Positions 42,576 to 53,689 of a DNA stretch of 64,000 bases are shown here, in pieces. Each line of letters begins with the position of its first letter. Position 1 is the first letter of the stretch. The translations under genes and the position numbers were made by a program. This DNA is from Hippopus hippopus. Taxonomy: Eukaryota; Mollusca; Bivalvia; Cardiida; Cardiidae. The stretch lies in assembly GCA_946811185.2 (NCBI GenBank), contig OX328101.1, forward strand, positions 20,010,122-20,074,121, written 5' to 3'. The notes beneath the pieces were generated by a model. That model was not told the origin of the DNA. It was given only the letters and a program-made list of their open reading frames with translations, and did not search any database.

Positions 42576-42796
42576 CTCTTTGACAAACGACAAAATTTTG
42601 GACTGGACCAAATTGAAAGCATTTGCAGACGAAAAATTAATTGTAGCTAAAATGATGATTTCTGTCTTTTATAGGGAAGAAAACATTGTGGGAAAGGGAG
42701 AAAATGCTGGTTACCAGTATTTTCTCCTTTTCCCACAATTTTTAAAAAAGGTTTTTTCCTCAAGGTCGTTAAAAGTCGGGATTGTGTGGTACAGGA
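42576..42796. mobile_element. Family B element, downstream of the receptor gene
   Basis: TTAA 42572-42575 and 42797-42800 flank it. Hairpin 42680-42742; left CTCTTTGACAAACGAC, right TTGTGTGGTACAGGA. Confidence 0.8.
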
Positions 42797-42899
42797 TTAA
42801 TACAGGAATAATTGTGAAAACCCCGTGAAAAAGGAGAAAATTGCATGCAGGGAACAAAAAAAAGATAAAAAAGTTGTCTGCAGTTGATTATAGCGTTAA

Positions 42900-43119
42900 T
42901 TCATTACCAGACGATAAAATTTTGGTCTTGTCCATATGAAAGCATTTGCAGACGACAAATACAGTGTTGCTGAAATAATAGAATTCGTCTATGACAGAGT
43001 AGGAAACTTTGTTGGAAAAGAAAGACGATACTTGTACTCAACATTTTCTGCATTTTCCACAACATTTTCAAAAGCCTTTTTTCTCAGGGTCGTTAACGTT
43101 CGGGATTGTTTCGGAAAGA
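42900..43119. mobile_element. Family B element, stem partly decayed
   Basis: TTAA 42896-42899 on the left. Hairpin 43001-43071 where GAAAGACGATACTTGTACTC replaces the usual stem top; right GGGATTGTTTCGGAAAGAG. Confidence 0.68.
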
Positions 43120-43263
43120 GTTATCTGCTTACGAAGGTTTGAAGCAGAGATATGCTCGTACAGGGTGTGTCGAGAGCTCGAATTTCAGTAGATTAATCAT
43201 TTTCATTTTTTAGTAAGAAGAAAGACCAAAACATTGCTTTTAACAGAATATTTTACCAGGCAC

Positions 43264-43330
43264 TGGACAGTATATATCTAAGATTAGACTGTACGTTAAG
43301 CGGAGTCTGATCTCAATCTGCGCTGTGTGC
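43264..43330. repeat. Family A hairpin, diverged
   Basis: GGACAGTATATATCTAAGAT and GTCTGATCTCAATCTGCGCT pair with several mismatches. Confidence 0.55.
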
Positions 43331-43497
43331 AAAGGTTCTAATTTCAACACATAAAATCGGTTCATAGAATTCAATTGAGTTTAAAACTATCTCATCATTT
43401 TACAGGACTGTTTCAAGTATACTGAAAAACTTCACATGCTACACAAAGTGAAAAAGAAAACTGTAGGATAGGACATTATCTTTTCCTTATGGTAAAA

Positions 43498-43600
43498 AAA
43501 AACATCGTTGGAAAAGTAGCAATTTCTTTATTGCATGCACTTCCTCCTCTTAGCACAATATTTTGAAAAGATATTCTATGGTTGTGGGGGTTGTTGAAAA
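43498..43600. repeat. Family B element, diverged
   Basis: AACATCGTTGGAAAAGTAGC and CCTCCTCTTAGCACAATATT are the decayed arms. Confidence 0.5.
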
Positions 43601-43703
43601 AAGTTAATGGGTAAAACCAGTTGTATACATATAACAATAAAATCTATGTACATAATCATAATAATGGTATCTATGTTTTTCTTTTAAAAAGGATACCAAT
43701 TAA

Positions 43704-43927
43704 CCCTGTACCATATTACAAAATTATAGACTGAACCAAATTTGAAAACATTCGCAAACGACGGATTAAATGTGGCCCATGCGATCGAATTTGTGTCTGG
43801 AAGGAAATAGAAAACATTGTGGGAAAAGGAGAAAATGCTGGTTACCAGCATTTTCTCCTTTTCCAACAGTGTTTTCAAAAGGCTTCGTCCTCAAGGTCGT
43901 TAAAACTCGGGATTGTGTGGTAAAGGG
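43704..43927. mobile_element. Family B element, near-consensus
   Basis: TTAA 43700-43703, then CCCTGTACCATATT; hairpin 43808-43877 almost perfect; right TTGTGTGGTAAAGGG. Confidence 0.82.
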
Positions 43928-44094
43928 TTATGCTATGAAATACTTTGATGAACTTCAATGTTTGATGTGACACTGTACATTCAAATCTTTCAAATTAACG
44001 GGCATTCAACTTTTTACTAATAAATTTTCCTGTCGATATGCAAATCCCAAAATTTTGATTCCAAACTTCTTTTCGCAAGAAGAAAAAAAAAATA

Positions 44095-44150
44095 CAGTAT
44101 CGGACAGGGTATAATTATCCAAGATCAGACCGAACTTTCTGTCAAGCCTG
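44095..44150. repeat. Family A hairpin, left half
   Basis: TATCGGACAGGGTATAATTA and CCAAGATCAGACC survive; the right arm is replaced by an ATCC-rich microsatellite. Confidence 0.45.
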
Positions 44151-44160
44151 TAACAAATTC

Positions 44161-44290
44161 ATCAGTTCATTTATTTATTTATACATCCATCCATTTATCC
44201 ATTTATCCATCCACCCATCTATCTATCTATCTATCCACTCATCCGTCCATGTACCCCTCCATCCATCCATCCATTTACTCGCACTTACAA
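44161..44290 (+). repeat. ATCC/ATCT microsatellite
   Basis: Interrupted TCCA, TCTA and ATCC tetranucleotides. Confidence 0.95.
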
Positions 44291-44420
44291 ACGGCTCTAT
44301 ACAACAAGCAGACATCCATTGATCATTTCATCTACCAATCAATACTAGAACAAATCCATAAAAGATATCCATCCACCCTTTCAGCCGCCCGCACGATCGT
44401 ACATACTTAGTACTTACATG

Positions 44421-44770
44421 ACGAGCCCCGGTAAAGCAGTCAGTAGCTTACAGAACTTGAGAACAGTGGTTCGCTGGTTCTAATCCCCAGCTCGGCCAAT
44501 TTTTTTTCCGAGGATTTATGATAGCCATTGCAAAAGGATTCATTCCTCTCTCACCACTGATCATTGTTTGGACGATGTTAAAGTGGGAAAGCAGCAAATG
44601 GCTCGGGAAGAATATTGTGTGTAGTACTGGTAAAAAAACTCAGGAAAGCATGGATAGGTACACTGGCCATCGTGATGTATAGTGTTAAAATATTGTTAAA
44701 AAGGGAGTTAAGCGCCAACCATTCAATCAATCAATCGATCGTTCATTCATTCATTCATTCATTCATTCAT
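44421..44770 (+). mobile_element. SINE with expanded tail
   Basis: Head ACGAGCCCCGGTAAAGCAGT and body as in the 12.6-kb copy, with several substitutions in the promoter boxes. The tail has grown into ATCA and then TTCA microsatellites (44721-44770). No clear flanking duplication. Confidence 0.8.
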
Positions 44771-45134
44771 CTTGTTCAGGTGACCGATATTGCAGGTTAT
44801 ACCAAGATTTACCAAATTGACCACAGAAAATTCGACCTAGTCTAATATTTTGTCACGCAATCTTGGTCCAATTCCAATTCCCATGTGCGCAAGTCCTATT
44901 ATTTCTCACAAATATGTTTAGAAATTTCCCAGTTTTTTTCTCCACCGATATTACGACAATGTGAGACAAATCACTCTCAGGCCCGGAAATGAAGAACAAT
45001 GGACGTTTCCTGAGAGAGGACGGAGTGTCGCATTTAGTTTTCATATATTCTCGCAGAATCTGAAGAACATTCGTTACGTATGTCATCAACTGTTTCCATC
45101 AGAATTATGCCATTACCGTTATGTTCAACTTCGC

Positions 45135-45362
45135 TCCATATTTAATGACCTGACGCCTGTTGTAGACGACACAATTTTAGATATATTCGTAAATGACAAA
45201 TTAAACATTGCTCAAATAACAGAGTTGGTTTTGATAGTGTAGAAAACATTGTGGGAAAAGGAGAAAATGTTGGTAACTAGCATTTTTTTCCCTTTCTTAC
45301 AATGTTTTCAGAAGTCTTTTTCATGGGAGTCGTTAAAACTTGGCATTGTTCGATTAGGGATT
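45135..45362. mobile_element. Family B element
   Basis: Hairpin 45241-45309; left module GTAGACGACACAATTTTAGA, right GTTAAAACTTGGCATTGTTC. Confidence 0.68.
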
Positions 45363-45429
45363 AGCACAAGAATTCTGCAAGTAATTAATACCCAATTTTT
45401 CAGCCTTACATGTATATCATAGGTCCTTA

Positions 45430-45565
45430 AAAAAGAAGTTCTCTGAAAACCATGGTAGAAAATGGAAAAATTCTTATGACCAGCATTTTTCTTATAATGC
45501 TTTTTTTGCAATTGCTTTCATAAGGATGAGACTATAAGATTTTGTCGTATCGTAGACGGTTAGAT
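45430..45565. repeat. Family B element, diverged
   Basis: ACCATGGTAGAAAATGGAAA, GACCAGCATTTTTCTTATAA, then GGATGAGACTATAAGATTTT and GTCGTATCGTAGACGGTTAG. Confidence 0.5.
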
Positions 45566-45751
45566 ACAAATCACGTGTGACAAAGGAAACTTGGAGAAAC
45601 TGAAAATATTCCAAGCACTGGACCAAAAAAAGCCTTTGCCCAACCCCTCCCCTGCCCCTATAAGAACATTGAAAGGATTGCAAATGCTGCTCCATCCCCT
45701 CTGTTCTATAGCTCAATACTTTGTCCGCGAAAGACTTCATTCACCCTTAGG

Positions 45752-45950
45752 TTGCTTAAACGCAACTCAGGGACCTTTTTTGCGGACAGTGTAGATTAAG
45801 ATTAGAATGCACAGAACGTGCAGTCTGATCTGTGATCTACACAGTCTGAAAAAGAGATGTCTTTCCCCAAAAGTACCTTTAAAATAGCAAAATTTGGGTT
45901 TTTTACTATCGGCTTGAAAGTTTTATTTCACTTATTTAGTAGAATAAGGG
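45752..45950. mobile_element. Family A element
   Basis: Left ACCCTTAGGTTGC, hairpin 45783-45849, right GTAGAATAAGGG, then TTAA 45951-45954. Confidence 0.78.
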
Positions 45951-45979
45951 TTAAGGACAAAATGGAATCCATATTTGGA

Positions 45980-46066
45980 GAATCTATTGAGTATTTAAAC
46001 TCTTAAATACTTTAACAGGCGACAAAATTTCAGATTTGTCCAAATGATAAAGCATTTACAATGCCA
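45980..46066. repeat. Family B left fragment beside the mariner-host element
   Basis: ACAGGCGACAAAATTTCAGA and TTGTCCAAATGATAAAGCAT match the B outer module; it stops at the TTAA of the next element. Confidence 0.5.
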
Positions 46067-46347
46067 CGTTAAAGTTCCCTAACTACTCATTTTTTAAAAG
46101 CCAAATATAAACTATTTCGTCGATATTTTATCAAACTATATAGACATTCCTGTGGCTTCATGACTAATATTATACCTGGCGGTTGCGAGATTGTATAGAT
46201 TACGACGGATAGAATTGAATGCAATTTTGGAATTGGAGGCTATCCGCTCGTTCGATCTCGGATATCGCATGATGCTTGTCACGTGACTGTGTACGACCTT
46301 CACCTTGCATATATCCATGCGGCTGGCAAGAGAGTGGAGTCGAGGTA

Positions 46348-47666
46348 CGAGGGGTGATCAGAAAGAACATGGACCATCTCGTTATTCTGAAAACTACTAC
46401 ACGTAGGATTACAAAAAAATGCATAGATGAACATTCATTATCTGGCAACTGACTCTAGCTTTCAAATGTCCTAATATCCAAGCAGGTAAAGTGTGACGTA
46501 ATTTTAATGACGTCATATACTCCATTAGTAGTCCAAAATGTCGGACGACATTTTATTTGAGCCGAGAGTAATCATAAAGTTTTATGTCAAACTCGGAAAG
46601 TATTTATCGCAAATCAAAACTGACCTAGAAAAAGTTTTAGGGGACTCTACACTCAGGAAATCTGATATTCCTACATGGATCGGACTGATTTAGAGATGGG
46701 TGCGATACTATTAAAGATGACCCTAAATCTGGCCGTTAATCAACATCAGTCACAAAGAAAATCATCACGGGTGTAGAGCTGCATGCAAAATAAGATCGCC
46801 AAGATACTGTCAGTAAAATAGCTGACACATTTAGCATTTCATGTGAAAGTGGCTAGGAGATTTTGACTGATAATCTTGGAATGTTGCATGTTTGCACAAT
46901 GTGGGCGCGTCCGAGCAAATAGGGGTTAGGGTCGAAATTTGTGTAGAAATTTTAGAATGCATTAGGGTAGAGAGGTCAAACTTTACTGACCGTATTGTAA
47001 CATGCTACGAAACATAGGTACACTCTAATGAGACTGAATCTAAACAACTAAGTAGTGTATAGAAACATCCAACATCGCCTTCCGCTATTAAAGCCAAACT
47101 TTCTTTGTCAGAAGTTAAAGTTATGTGCATCAAGTGTTTCTATTCTCCTTTTTTCTTCTAAATCAAGTTGTATTGTATCTATACATACTACAGTCAATGC
47201 TGAGTTTTATGCCCACATTATTCAAAGAAATTTAACAAACATCATGCACAAAAACAGCCGGAAGTTATGCAGAGTGACGTCACTTTACACCAAGCTAACG
47301 CCCTAGCTCACAAAGCCACACTTGTAAAAGAAACTTTTGCAAAAACTACACATAGGAACATTGGCCAACCCTCCTTATAATTCAGTCCTGATCCCTTGAG
47401 ACCTCTGACTAGTTCCTATTTTGAAAGATTCTCTACGTATCACACACTACGACAGCGCAGAGGAGCTAACCCTCACTATGACCAGGTCCTTGAGAGTAAT
47501 GTCACATGACGCGCTCGCGCACGTTTTTCCCGCGTGGAAATCAAGAATGAATAAGTGCATAGAACTCAAAAATGGTTACTTTCAAAAACAGTAAACATTC
47601 CAAGCTGTGTTTCATAACAATATTCCCATACCGGCGCTGGTCCACGTTCTTTCTGATCACCCCTCG
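46348..47666 (+). mobile_element. Mariner element with TA target duplication
   Basis: The 1319-bp element is bounded by terminal inverted repeats starting CGAGGGGTGATCAGAAAGAA; 27 of the first 28 positions agree between the two ends. TA dinucleotides flank both sides (46346-46347 and 47667-47668), the expected mariner duplication. The transposase relic lies inside. It sits within a larger TTAA-bounded repeat whose uninterrupted relative is at ~59060-59455 on the other strand. Confidence 0.9.
46538..47594 (+). pseudogene. Mariner transposase, degenerate
   Basis: Reading across frames gives a mariner transposase from start to end. The N-terminal helix-turn-helix begins MSDDILFEPRVIIKFYVKLG. 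A second DNA-binding part follows near 46800-46900 (KIADTFSIS..., EILTDNLGM). The first catalytic block reads RIVTCYET at 46991-47014, where the family has GDET, so the aspartate is a tyrosine (47006-47008). A TVNAEFY block lies near 47190. The second catalytic block reads HQANALAH at 47288-47311, where the family has DNA.AH, so that aspartate is an alanine (47294-47296). Then comes HIGTLANPPY and a C-terminal KCIELKNGYFQKQ ending at TAA 47592-47594. About 352 codon-equivalents matches the usual ~345 residues. Several stops and frameshifts plus two lost catalytic residues make it inactive. The assignment is mine from family motifs; the subfamily is not determined. Confidence 0.85.
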
Positions 47667-48149
47667 TACACTACACAGGTATACTGTCGCAACAATCTAT
47701 GTCAGAAGAAGCAAACTCGAAGATGTCACAGTTTTATAACGAGTGTAGTGGATTGGTTTCAAAGACCGTAAAAAATGTAAATTTCGTATGTGTACATTAA
47801 TATTTAGCGTTTTTGGATTGCTGAAAGAAGGGAAAATACAATGATCCTACACATAGACGAGTCGCCATATTCCGTGGTGAAACAACAAGTAGCTTTCTAT
47901 TGTCAGATATGGAGGAGGGGTATGCAAATGACGATATCTAGCGATCCCCCATTGTTTACAAGTTCGACCTGACGTAATTTTCCCAACCAAGTTATTCATT
48001 TCCAATAACAAACCTGAAACTTCTTATTCTTTGGGGCCATAGATATGGCTAATTCACTGATTTAAACACAATTCTATATTTGGCTTAAAATGAGTAGTTA
48101 GGAAACTTTAAATGTGCTCAACTAATTTATTTTTCATCGAATCGTATGC

Positions 48150-48430
48150 TAGTATATGGAAAAATCCTGAAAAGAAAATCCTAGTTACCAACATTTTGTC
48201 CTATACCCACTGATTTCAAAAACATTCTTCTTCAGGGTCTTTGAAATACAGGATTGTATAGCTAAGGGTTGACAGGACTACAATGCATTCTAGAACTGTC
48301 AATGTCAAAGTCATTTGTAGCAAACGAATAAAACAAGTACTTGTTTTATGGTAAAAATCATTGTGAGAAGAGGAGATATGGCTGGTAACGAGCATCTTCT
48401 CTTTTCCCACATTATTTTTTCGAAGGGCTC
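48150..48430. repeat. Two diverged family B copies
   Basis: One hairpin spans ~48157-48225 (CCTAGTTACCAACATTTTGT), the other ~48350-48421 (GTGAGAAGAGGAGATATGGC and TCTTCTCTTTTCCCACA). Both keep parts of the outer modules. Confidence 0.55.
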
Positions 48431-48544
48431 CCTCCGAACGAAAGCTTTCTGACCCAGGCTCGTAAAAAATACAAGGAATATTTTGTTAAAAGTTAAACGA
48501 ACAAACTACTCCGATTTCAAGGCTTATTTTTCTTTTGAAAATAT

Positions 48545-48660
48545 CTTGCAACAATTTTGACAGTGTAGATCTAAAATAAGACTGCAAGCTCTTTGTTGCA
48601 AGATCTTCATCTACACAGTAAATAAAAAAAAAAACTAGAACCGAGCGGCTGAATACTTAA
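48545..48660. repeat. Family A element, diverged
   Basis: Hairpin 48559-48620 (CAGTGTAGATCTAAAATAAG and AAGATCTTCATCTACACAG) with a scrambled centre. Confidence 0.6.
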
Positions 48661-49179
48661 CTTATAGAAAGTAGAAAAGCCAATGTTTCATTAATAGCAG
48701 ACATGGGCGGATCTGGCTATTCCCAAATATATGTCTGCATGTGCATAATTCTGACAAAAAAGAAAAAAATCAGCCTAAAATTACAACCCTCGAATCTTGC
48801 CATTTGCCTTAAAAAAATGTCATAAAATCAATTATTCGATAAAACTTATCAGAATGTCTACAATGCATCATCACCATATTGCTCAATTATTTTAAAATTC
48901 CCCCGGGAGTAGAGTGGAAGTGGGGGATGTTACTAGACCCCTCAAACGCAAATGTGAACCCACGTAAATAGAGGCTTAGCTACGCTTCTACGTGGATAGT
49001 TCTCATGAACTTGTGCCAAATACTACATTTTGTTTTTCTTGTATATCGATCTACCATAATATGAGCAATAAATTCAAGCTCATATTTTTTATATTTCTGA
49101 CAATTGGAATGCATCAAAAACATACAGTGGCGGAGATTATGACAGAGATTTTGACGGTTAGAGTATAGATGATTACCAA

Positions 49180-49372
49180 TCTGGGCCAGTATTCCCCAAC
49201 CATTCTTAAGAATTTTCTTTGGCTTATTTTAGATTTAGAAAGTAACACAAGTTCTGATTGGCTAAACCATTTGGTTTAGCCAATCAGAAGTTGTGTTACT
49301 TTCAAATTTAGAAAATCTAGAAGAGTAAGACTAAGAATATTCTTATGAACGGTAGGTGAATACAGAACCTGC
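49180..49372. repeat. Palindrome with ~85-bp arms, very tight centre
   Basis: The centre GCTAAACCATTTGGTTTAGC has almost no loop. Arms extend through AGTAACACAAGTTCTGATTG and, less exactly, to CAACCATTCTTAAGAATTTT/AATATTCTTATGAACGGT. Confidence 0.85.
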
Positions 49373-49460
49373 AAGAACTCTTGGAGAAAGGAGCAACGAG
49401 TGGCTGTATTTTGCAGGGTCGTTAAAACTCGGTATTGTATGGTAAAAAGGTTCAAGGTAA
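49350..49460. repeat. Family B right end
   Basis: GGAGAAAGGAGCAACGAGTG, then GGTCGTTAAAACTCGGTATT and GTATGGTAAAAAGG. Confidence 0.5.
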
Positions 49461-49634
49461 GGAAGGAATAGATAATTTTCTCATTCACTTTTCTCTGAGA
49501 AAAACAACTCAATACATTTTTGGCTCATCGGATTTAAATTTATTGGCTTTTACGTAATGTCAGAAGCAAAGCGCGTATATCTGCCGGCGAAAAAAATCTA
49601 CACGAAAGTTTGATTCAAAACAGTTTTCTGTAAA

Positions 49635-49840
49635 CCCTTAATCTGCGACATAAGTGAAATGAAACTTTCATGCTGATAGTATAAAGCTAGATTTGGCTAT
49701 TTCAAATAAATTTTTTGGGGGGAACAATATCTCCTTATCAGACAGTGTAGATTCAAGATCAGACTGCACGTTCTGTGCAGTCTGATCTTGATCTACACTG
49801 TCTGTATAAGGTCAATGAGTCGCACTTAGCAGTCTAAGGG
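49635..49840. mobile_element. Family A element
   Basis: Left CCCTTAATCTGC, hairpin 49739-49805 almost perfect, right GCAGTCTAAGGG, then TTAA 49841-49844. The terminal pair CCCTTANNCTGC is inverted. Confidence 0.82.
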
Positions 49841-50184
49841 TTAAAATACGAAATGTAAGAGTGAAAAGCTATTAATTCTTGTACGATTTAATGTCGGATA
49901 ATGAAATATTTGTCTCGAGACGTAAAATCCCGGGCCATGAAACAACAATATTACATTATCAAAAATCCCAAGAGAGGCCATTGGATAGAAATTGTTATTG
50001 CATCTAAATTAGAGGTTGGTATTTGCAGAGACTGGTGTTTGCTTGATGGTATATCATGAATGAAAAATGAGAGGTAGGGAAACGTTAGGCAAATGATGAC
50101 ATTCGAAGATGGCGATCTTTTGATACTTTGTGGCATTTTAATCGTTACGACCAAGAATGTTTTAAAACATCTCCCTCTAAACGT

Positions 50185-50305
50185 CTGAGAGACAGAGAGA
50201 GAGAGACAGAGACAGACAGACAGACAGACAGACGGCCAGATAGCCAGCCAGCCAGCCAGACAGACAGACAGATAGACAGACAGACAGATAGTCAGCCAGC
50301 CAGTC

Positions 50306-50338
<33 letters not shown>

Positions 50339-50345
50339 GCAGGGA
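50185..50345 (+). repeat. GACA/CAGC microsatellite
   Basis: Mixed (GA)n, (CAGA)n and (CAGC)n; opposed long frames of 96 and 176 residues are low-complexity artefacts. Confidence 0.97.
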
Positions 50346-50592
50346 GGCGGACGGAAGGACGGACAGTGCTGTACGGTATCAGGAAACGAAAGAGAAAAGA
50401 AGTTGGGAAGTATGCTGATGTTGATGATATGACCCTGTGTGAGTTCTGAATCGTAGCAACCAGAAATATTTTAAAGATCAATCCACAGAGGAATGGCTCG
50501 AAATTTGTTTGATTTATTTAATAGTTTAGAGCCTCGCACGCTTTCAGTCAATTTACTTGAGGTAGAAACTATTGTAAACTGATACATTATTA

Positions 50593-52859
50593 GTTGTACG
50601 GTCAGGTGGTAGGGGACTTGGAAACTTCACGGCTGTGGTGAATCATGTCGTCCCGTAGGTGGCGACCTGATTCACCACAGCCGTGAACAAGTTTCCAAGT
50701 CCCCTGCCACCTGACCGTACAACGAATTTATTATACTGCACAAGTGTATTCCAACGTGTATTAAGAGAAATTTACCTGTTTTTTGGTTTCAAAAATTGAG
50801 TACGCTAAGGAAGTAGAATTTCCCTTCTGAGCGCCCCAATTCAATGTAAACTGACGTCACTGGGAACTGACGTCACTGAAACCTTGGTAAAAAGTGCAGT
50901 TTGGCGCATAATCTTGATGTTAATCTTGATCGACGCCGCCATTTGGGATGTTGTGTTGAAAGTGTAGTCATGTATACGGGGCTCCTGAAAGGGAAACTGC
51001 TTTTACGTTGGTTTTGCCAGTGTACATGATATATATGTTCGGGGCAGATTATCCAATTTCTTTGCAGTATAATAATATTAGTTGTAAGGTCAGGTGGCCG
51101 GGGACTTGGAAACTTGTTCACGGCTGTGGCCTTTGGCTCGGGGCGACATGATTCTCCACAGCCGTGAACAAGTTTCCAAGTCCCAGGCCACCTGACCGTA
51201 CAACGAATTTATTATACTGCAAACTTTTACCATTCCAATGCGTATTCAGCAAAATTTTCCCGTTTATATACTCACGAATTGAGTATGCTGACGACATAGA
51301 CTTTCCCTTCTGAGTGCCCCAATTCAATGAAAACTGACGTCATCGAGAACTGACGTCACTGAAACCTTGGTAAAACGTGCAGTTTGGTGGATGAACTTGG
51401 TGACGTCACTGACATAGAAATTCGTCATATTTTTTGGTTAATCATGGATTTAAACAACTTCAAGGTAAGTAACTATGCATTTTAATTATTTGCTGTCAAA
51501 AAGTAATCTTTAGTTACTACAAACGACAATTTGGTTATCCTAATGTTACAAAATGAATGAGTTTCGACACTTCACAAATTGCTTACCTGACGAAGGGATA
51601 GCTTGTTTTAACCCCATGTATTTGTTTCAGAACGACAACAAACGATAATTTTGTAACTATATTCATTTATTAATTTTCATTTTGAATTATTCAAAAATAA
51701 TCCATTCCTTTCGCTTTAATGACAGCCATCAAGGGAAACTAGAAATAATACGGTGCAGGCTACTCATTATCTTTGTCTTGTGGGCGGCTTGTAGCGGTCG
51801 ACGCCGCCATTTTGGATGTTGTGTTGAAAGTATAGTCATGTATACGGGGCCTTCAAAAAGAAAACTACTTTTACTTGGATTTTGCCAGTGTACATGACTT
51901 GTATGTACGGGGCATATTATCCAATCAGATCGCGAGGAATTTCTTTGCAGTATAATAATATTAGTTGTACGGTAAAGTGGCAGAGGACTTGGAAACTTGT
52001 TCAAGGCTGTGGTGAACCATGTCAGCCCGAGCCAAAGATTCACCACAGCCGTGAACAAGTTTCCAAGTCCCCTGCCACCTGACCGTACAATTAATTTATT
52101 ATACTGCAAATATTTACCATTCCAACGTGTGTTAAACGGAATTTCCCTGTTTTATGGTCTTAAAAAATGAGTACGCTAACGAAATAGAATTTCCCTTCTG
52201 AGTGCCCCAATTCAATGAAAACTGACGTCACTGGGAATTGACGTCACCGAAACCTAGGTAAAACGTGCAGTTTGGTGCATAACCTTTATGATTTCACTGT
52301 TACAGACATTCGTCGTATTTTTATCTAAACATGGATATAAACATCTTCAAGCTAAGTAACCATGCATTTTGATGATTTGTTGGCAAAAGTAAACGACCAT
52401 TAGTTGCCTCAAACGACCATTAGGTTATCCTTTTAACCTTATGTACAATGTATGAGTTTCGAAACGTCACAATTTGCTTACCTGACGAAGGAATAGTTCG
52501 TTTTAAAATAACCCTTCGTGTATTTGTTTTAGAATGAAATCAAACGATAGTGGATCTACGTGTAAAGTTCTATATTCAGTTATTTTCAAAAATAATCCAT
52601 TCTTTCCGTTTTAATGACATCCATCAAGGGAAACTAATAATAATATGGTGCAGGCTACTCAGTGTGTTTGTCCTGTGGGCGGCTCGTATCGACTGTTCGA
52701 CGCCGCCATTTTGGATGTTGTGTTGAAAGTGTAGTCATGTATATGGGGCTCCAGAGAGGGAAACTGCTTTTACGTGGGTTTTGCCAGTGTACATGATATA
52801 TATGTTCGAGGCATATTATCCAATCAGATCACGAGAAATTTCTTTGCAGTATAATAAAA
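50593..52859 (+). repeat. Family F tandem array, three units
   Basis: Units start with palindromes at 50593, 51080 and 51963. The first unit is ~487 bp because a middle section is missing; the others are ~883 and ~895 bp. Every unit keeps the TGACGTCA pair and ends ATATTATCCAATCAG..TTTCTTTGCAGTATAATA. No coding potential. Confidence 0.85.
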
Positions 52860-53086
52860 TTGACTCTTTACTGCACAATCCCGACTTTTCACGACCCTAA
52901 GGAAGAAGACTTGACTTTTGAAAACATCGTGGGAAAAAGAAAAATGCTGGTAACCTGCGTTTTCTCCTTTTCCTACAATGTTTTCTAACAGTTTGAAAAC
53001 ATTACTTGTTTTTGAGTAACAGTTTATTTGTTGTCGACAAAGCTTTTAATTTTGACATGTCTTTAGTTTTGTGGTTTGGTTAAGAG
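52860..53086. mobile_element. Family B element closing the family F array
   Basis: Left GACTCTTTACTGCACAATCC, hairpin 52919-52986, right GTGGTTTGGTTAAGAG then TTAA 53087-53090. Confidence 0.75.
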
Positions 53087-53099
53087 TTAAACAACAGTT

Positions 53100-53685
53100 T
53101 AAACAAGAAGTAATACCGCTTCTTTTCTTGTATTGATAAAACTTCAGTCGAAAGGGCAAGTAGAATTTTTCAAGATAAGATCTTAAATATTATAATGAAT
53201 TGGGAGGTAATTTGCTTACGAGCATGCGTACAGGCACACTTTTGTTCACACTGCGCAAGTAGATGCCGTCTCACTATGTGAAACATTCATTTCATTTGAC
53301 CATTTGCATAATTCAGCTGTTGCTTTACAAGTTGAGTATGATGAATTTTCTTCTACCAAAGACTGGGCTTTCGTTTTTCGCAAAAGTTTTGTGGTTTGCA
53401 CATTTCGAAACACACTCCTATCGAAAATTTTCAGTCTGGCGTTTGTGTCCTCTTCGCCCTACTGCAAGCGGCTATACGTTTAATCCTGTATTGGAGTTGA
53501 TGTGAATATGGATAATCCTTGTTAACAAGCTAATGCCCTTTTCCCAAAGTATTTTCATAAGGCGGTAGAGTTTGTGGCGAGAAAATTTGTATGTAAAGAG
53601 AGAAGGTTAGGAACCTTTTCGAAGGCGACATGTGCAATCACTTATTGCACCAATTACGGGTGTAAATCAAGGTTTCCAGACCCAG
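53100..53685. other. Intergenic, nothing recognised
   Basis: Frames of 80 and 67 codons have no known motif. Confidence 0.45.
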
Positions 53686-53689
53686 TAAA

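Larger units (their letters stand above)
46073..48107. mobile_element. TTAA-bounded non-autonomous transposon, host of the mariner
   Basis: The ends are inverted repeats of ~40 bp (AGTTCCCTAACTACTCATTT on the left, its complement with a few changes on the right). TTAA lies directly outside each end (46069-46072 and 48108-48111). Without the mariner and the extra TA it is ~714 bp. No ORF belongs to it. A TTAA duplication suggests piggyBac-type mobilisation, which is inference from the target site only. Confidence 0.8.

Noticed and set aside
49951..50481. 176-codon open frame on the minus strand rich in CLSVCLSV
   Set aside because: The frame is held open by the GACA/CAGC microsatellite; residues repeat with its period.
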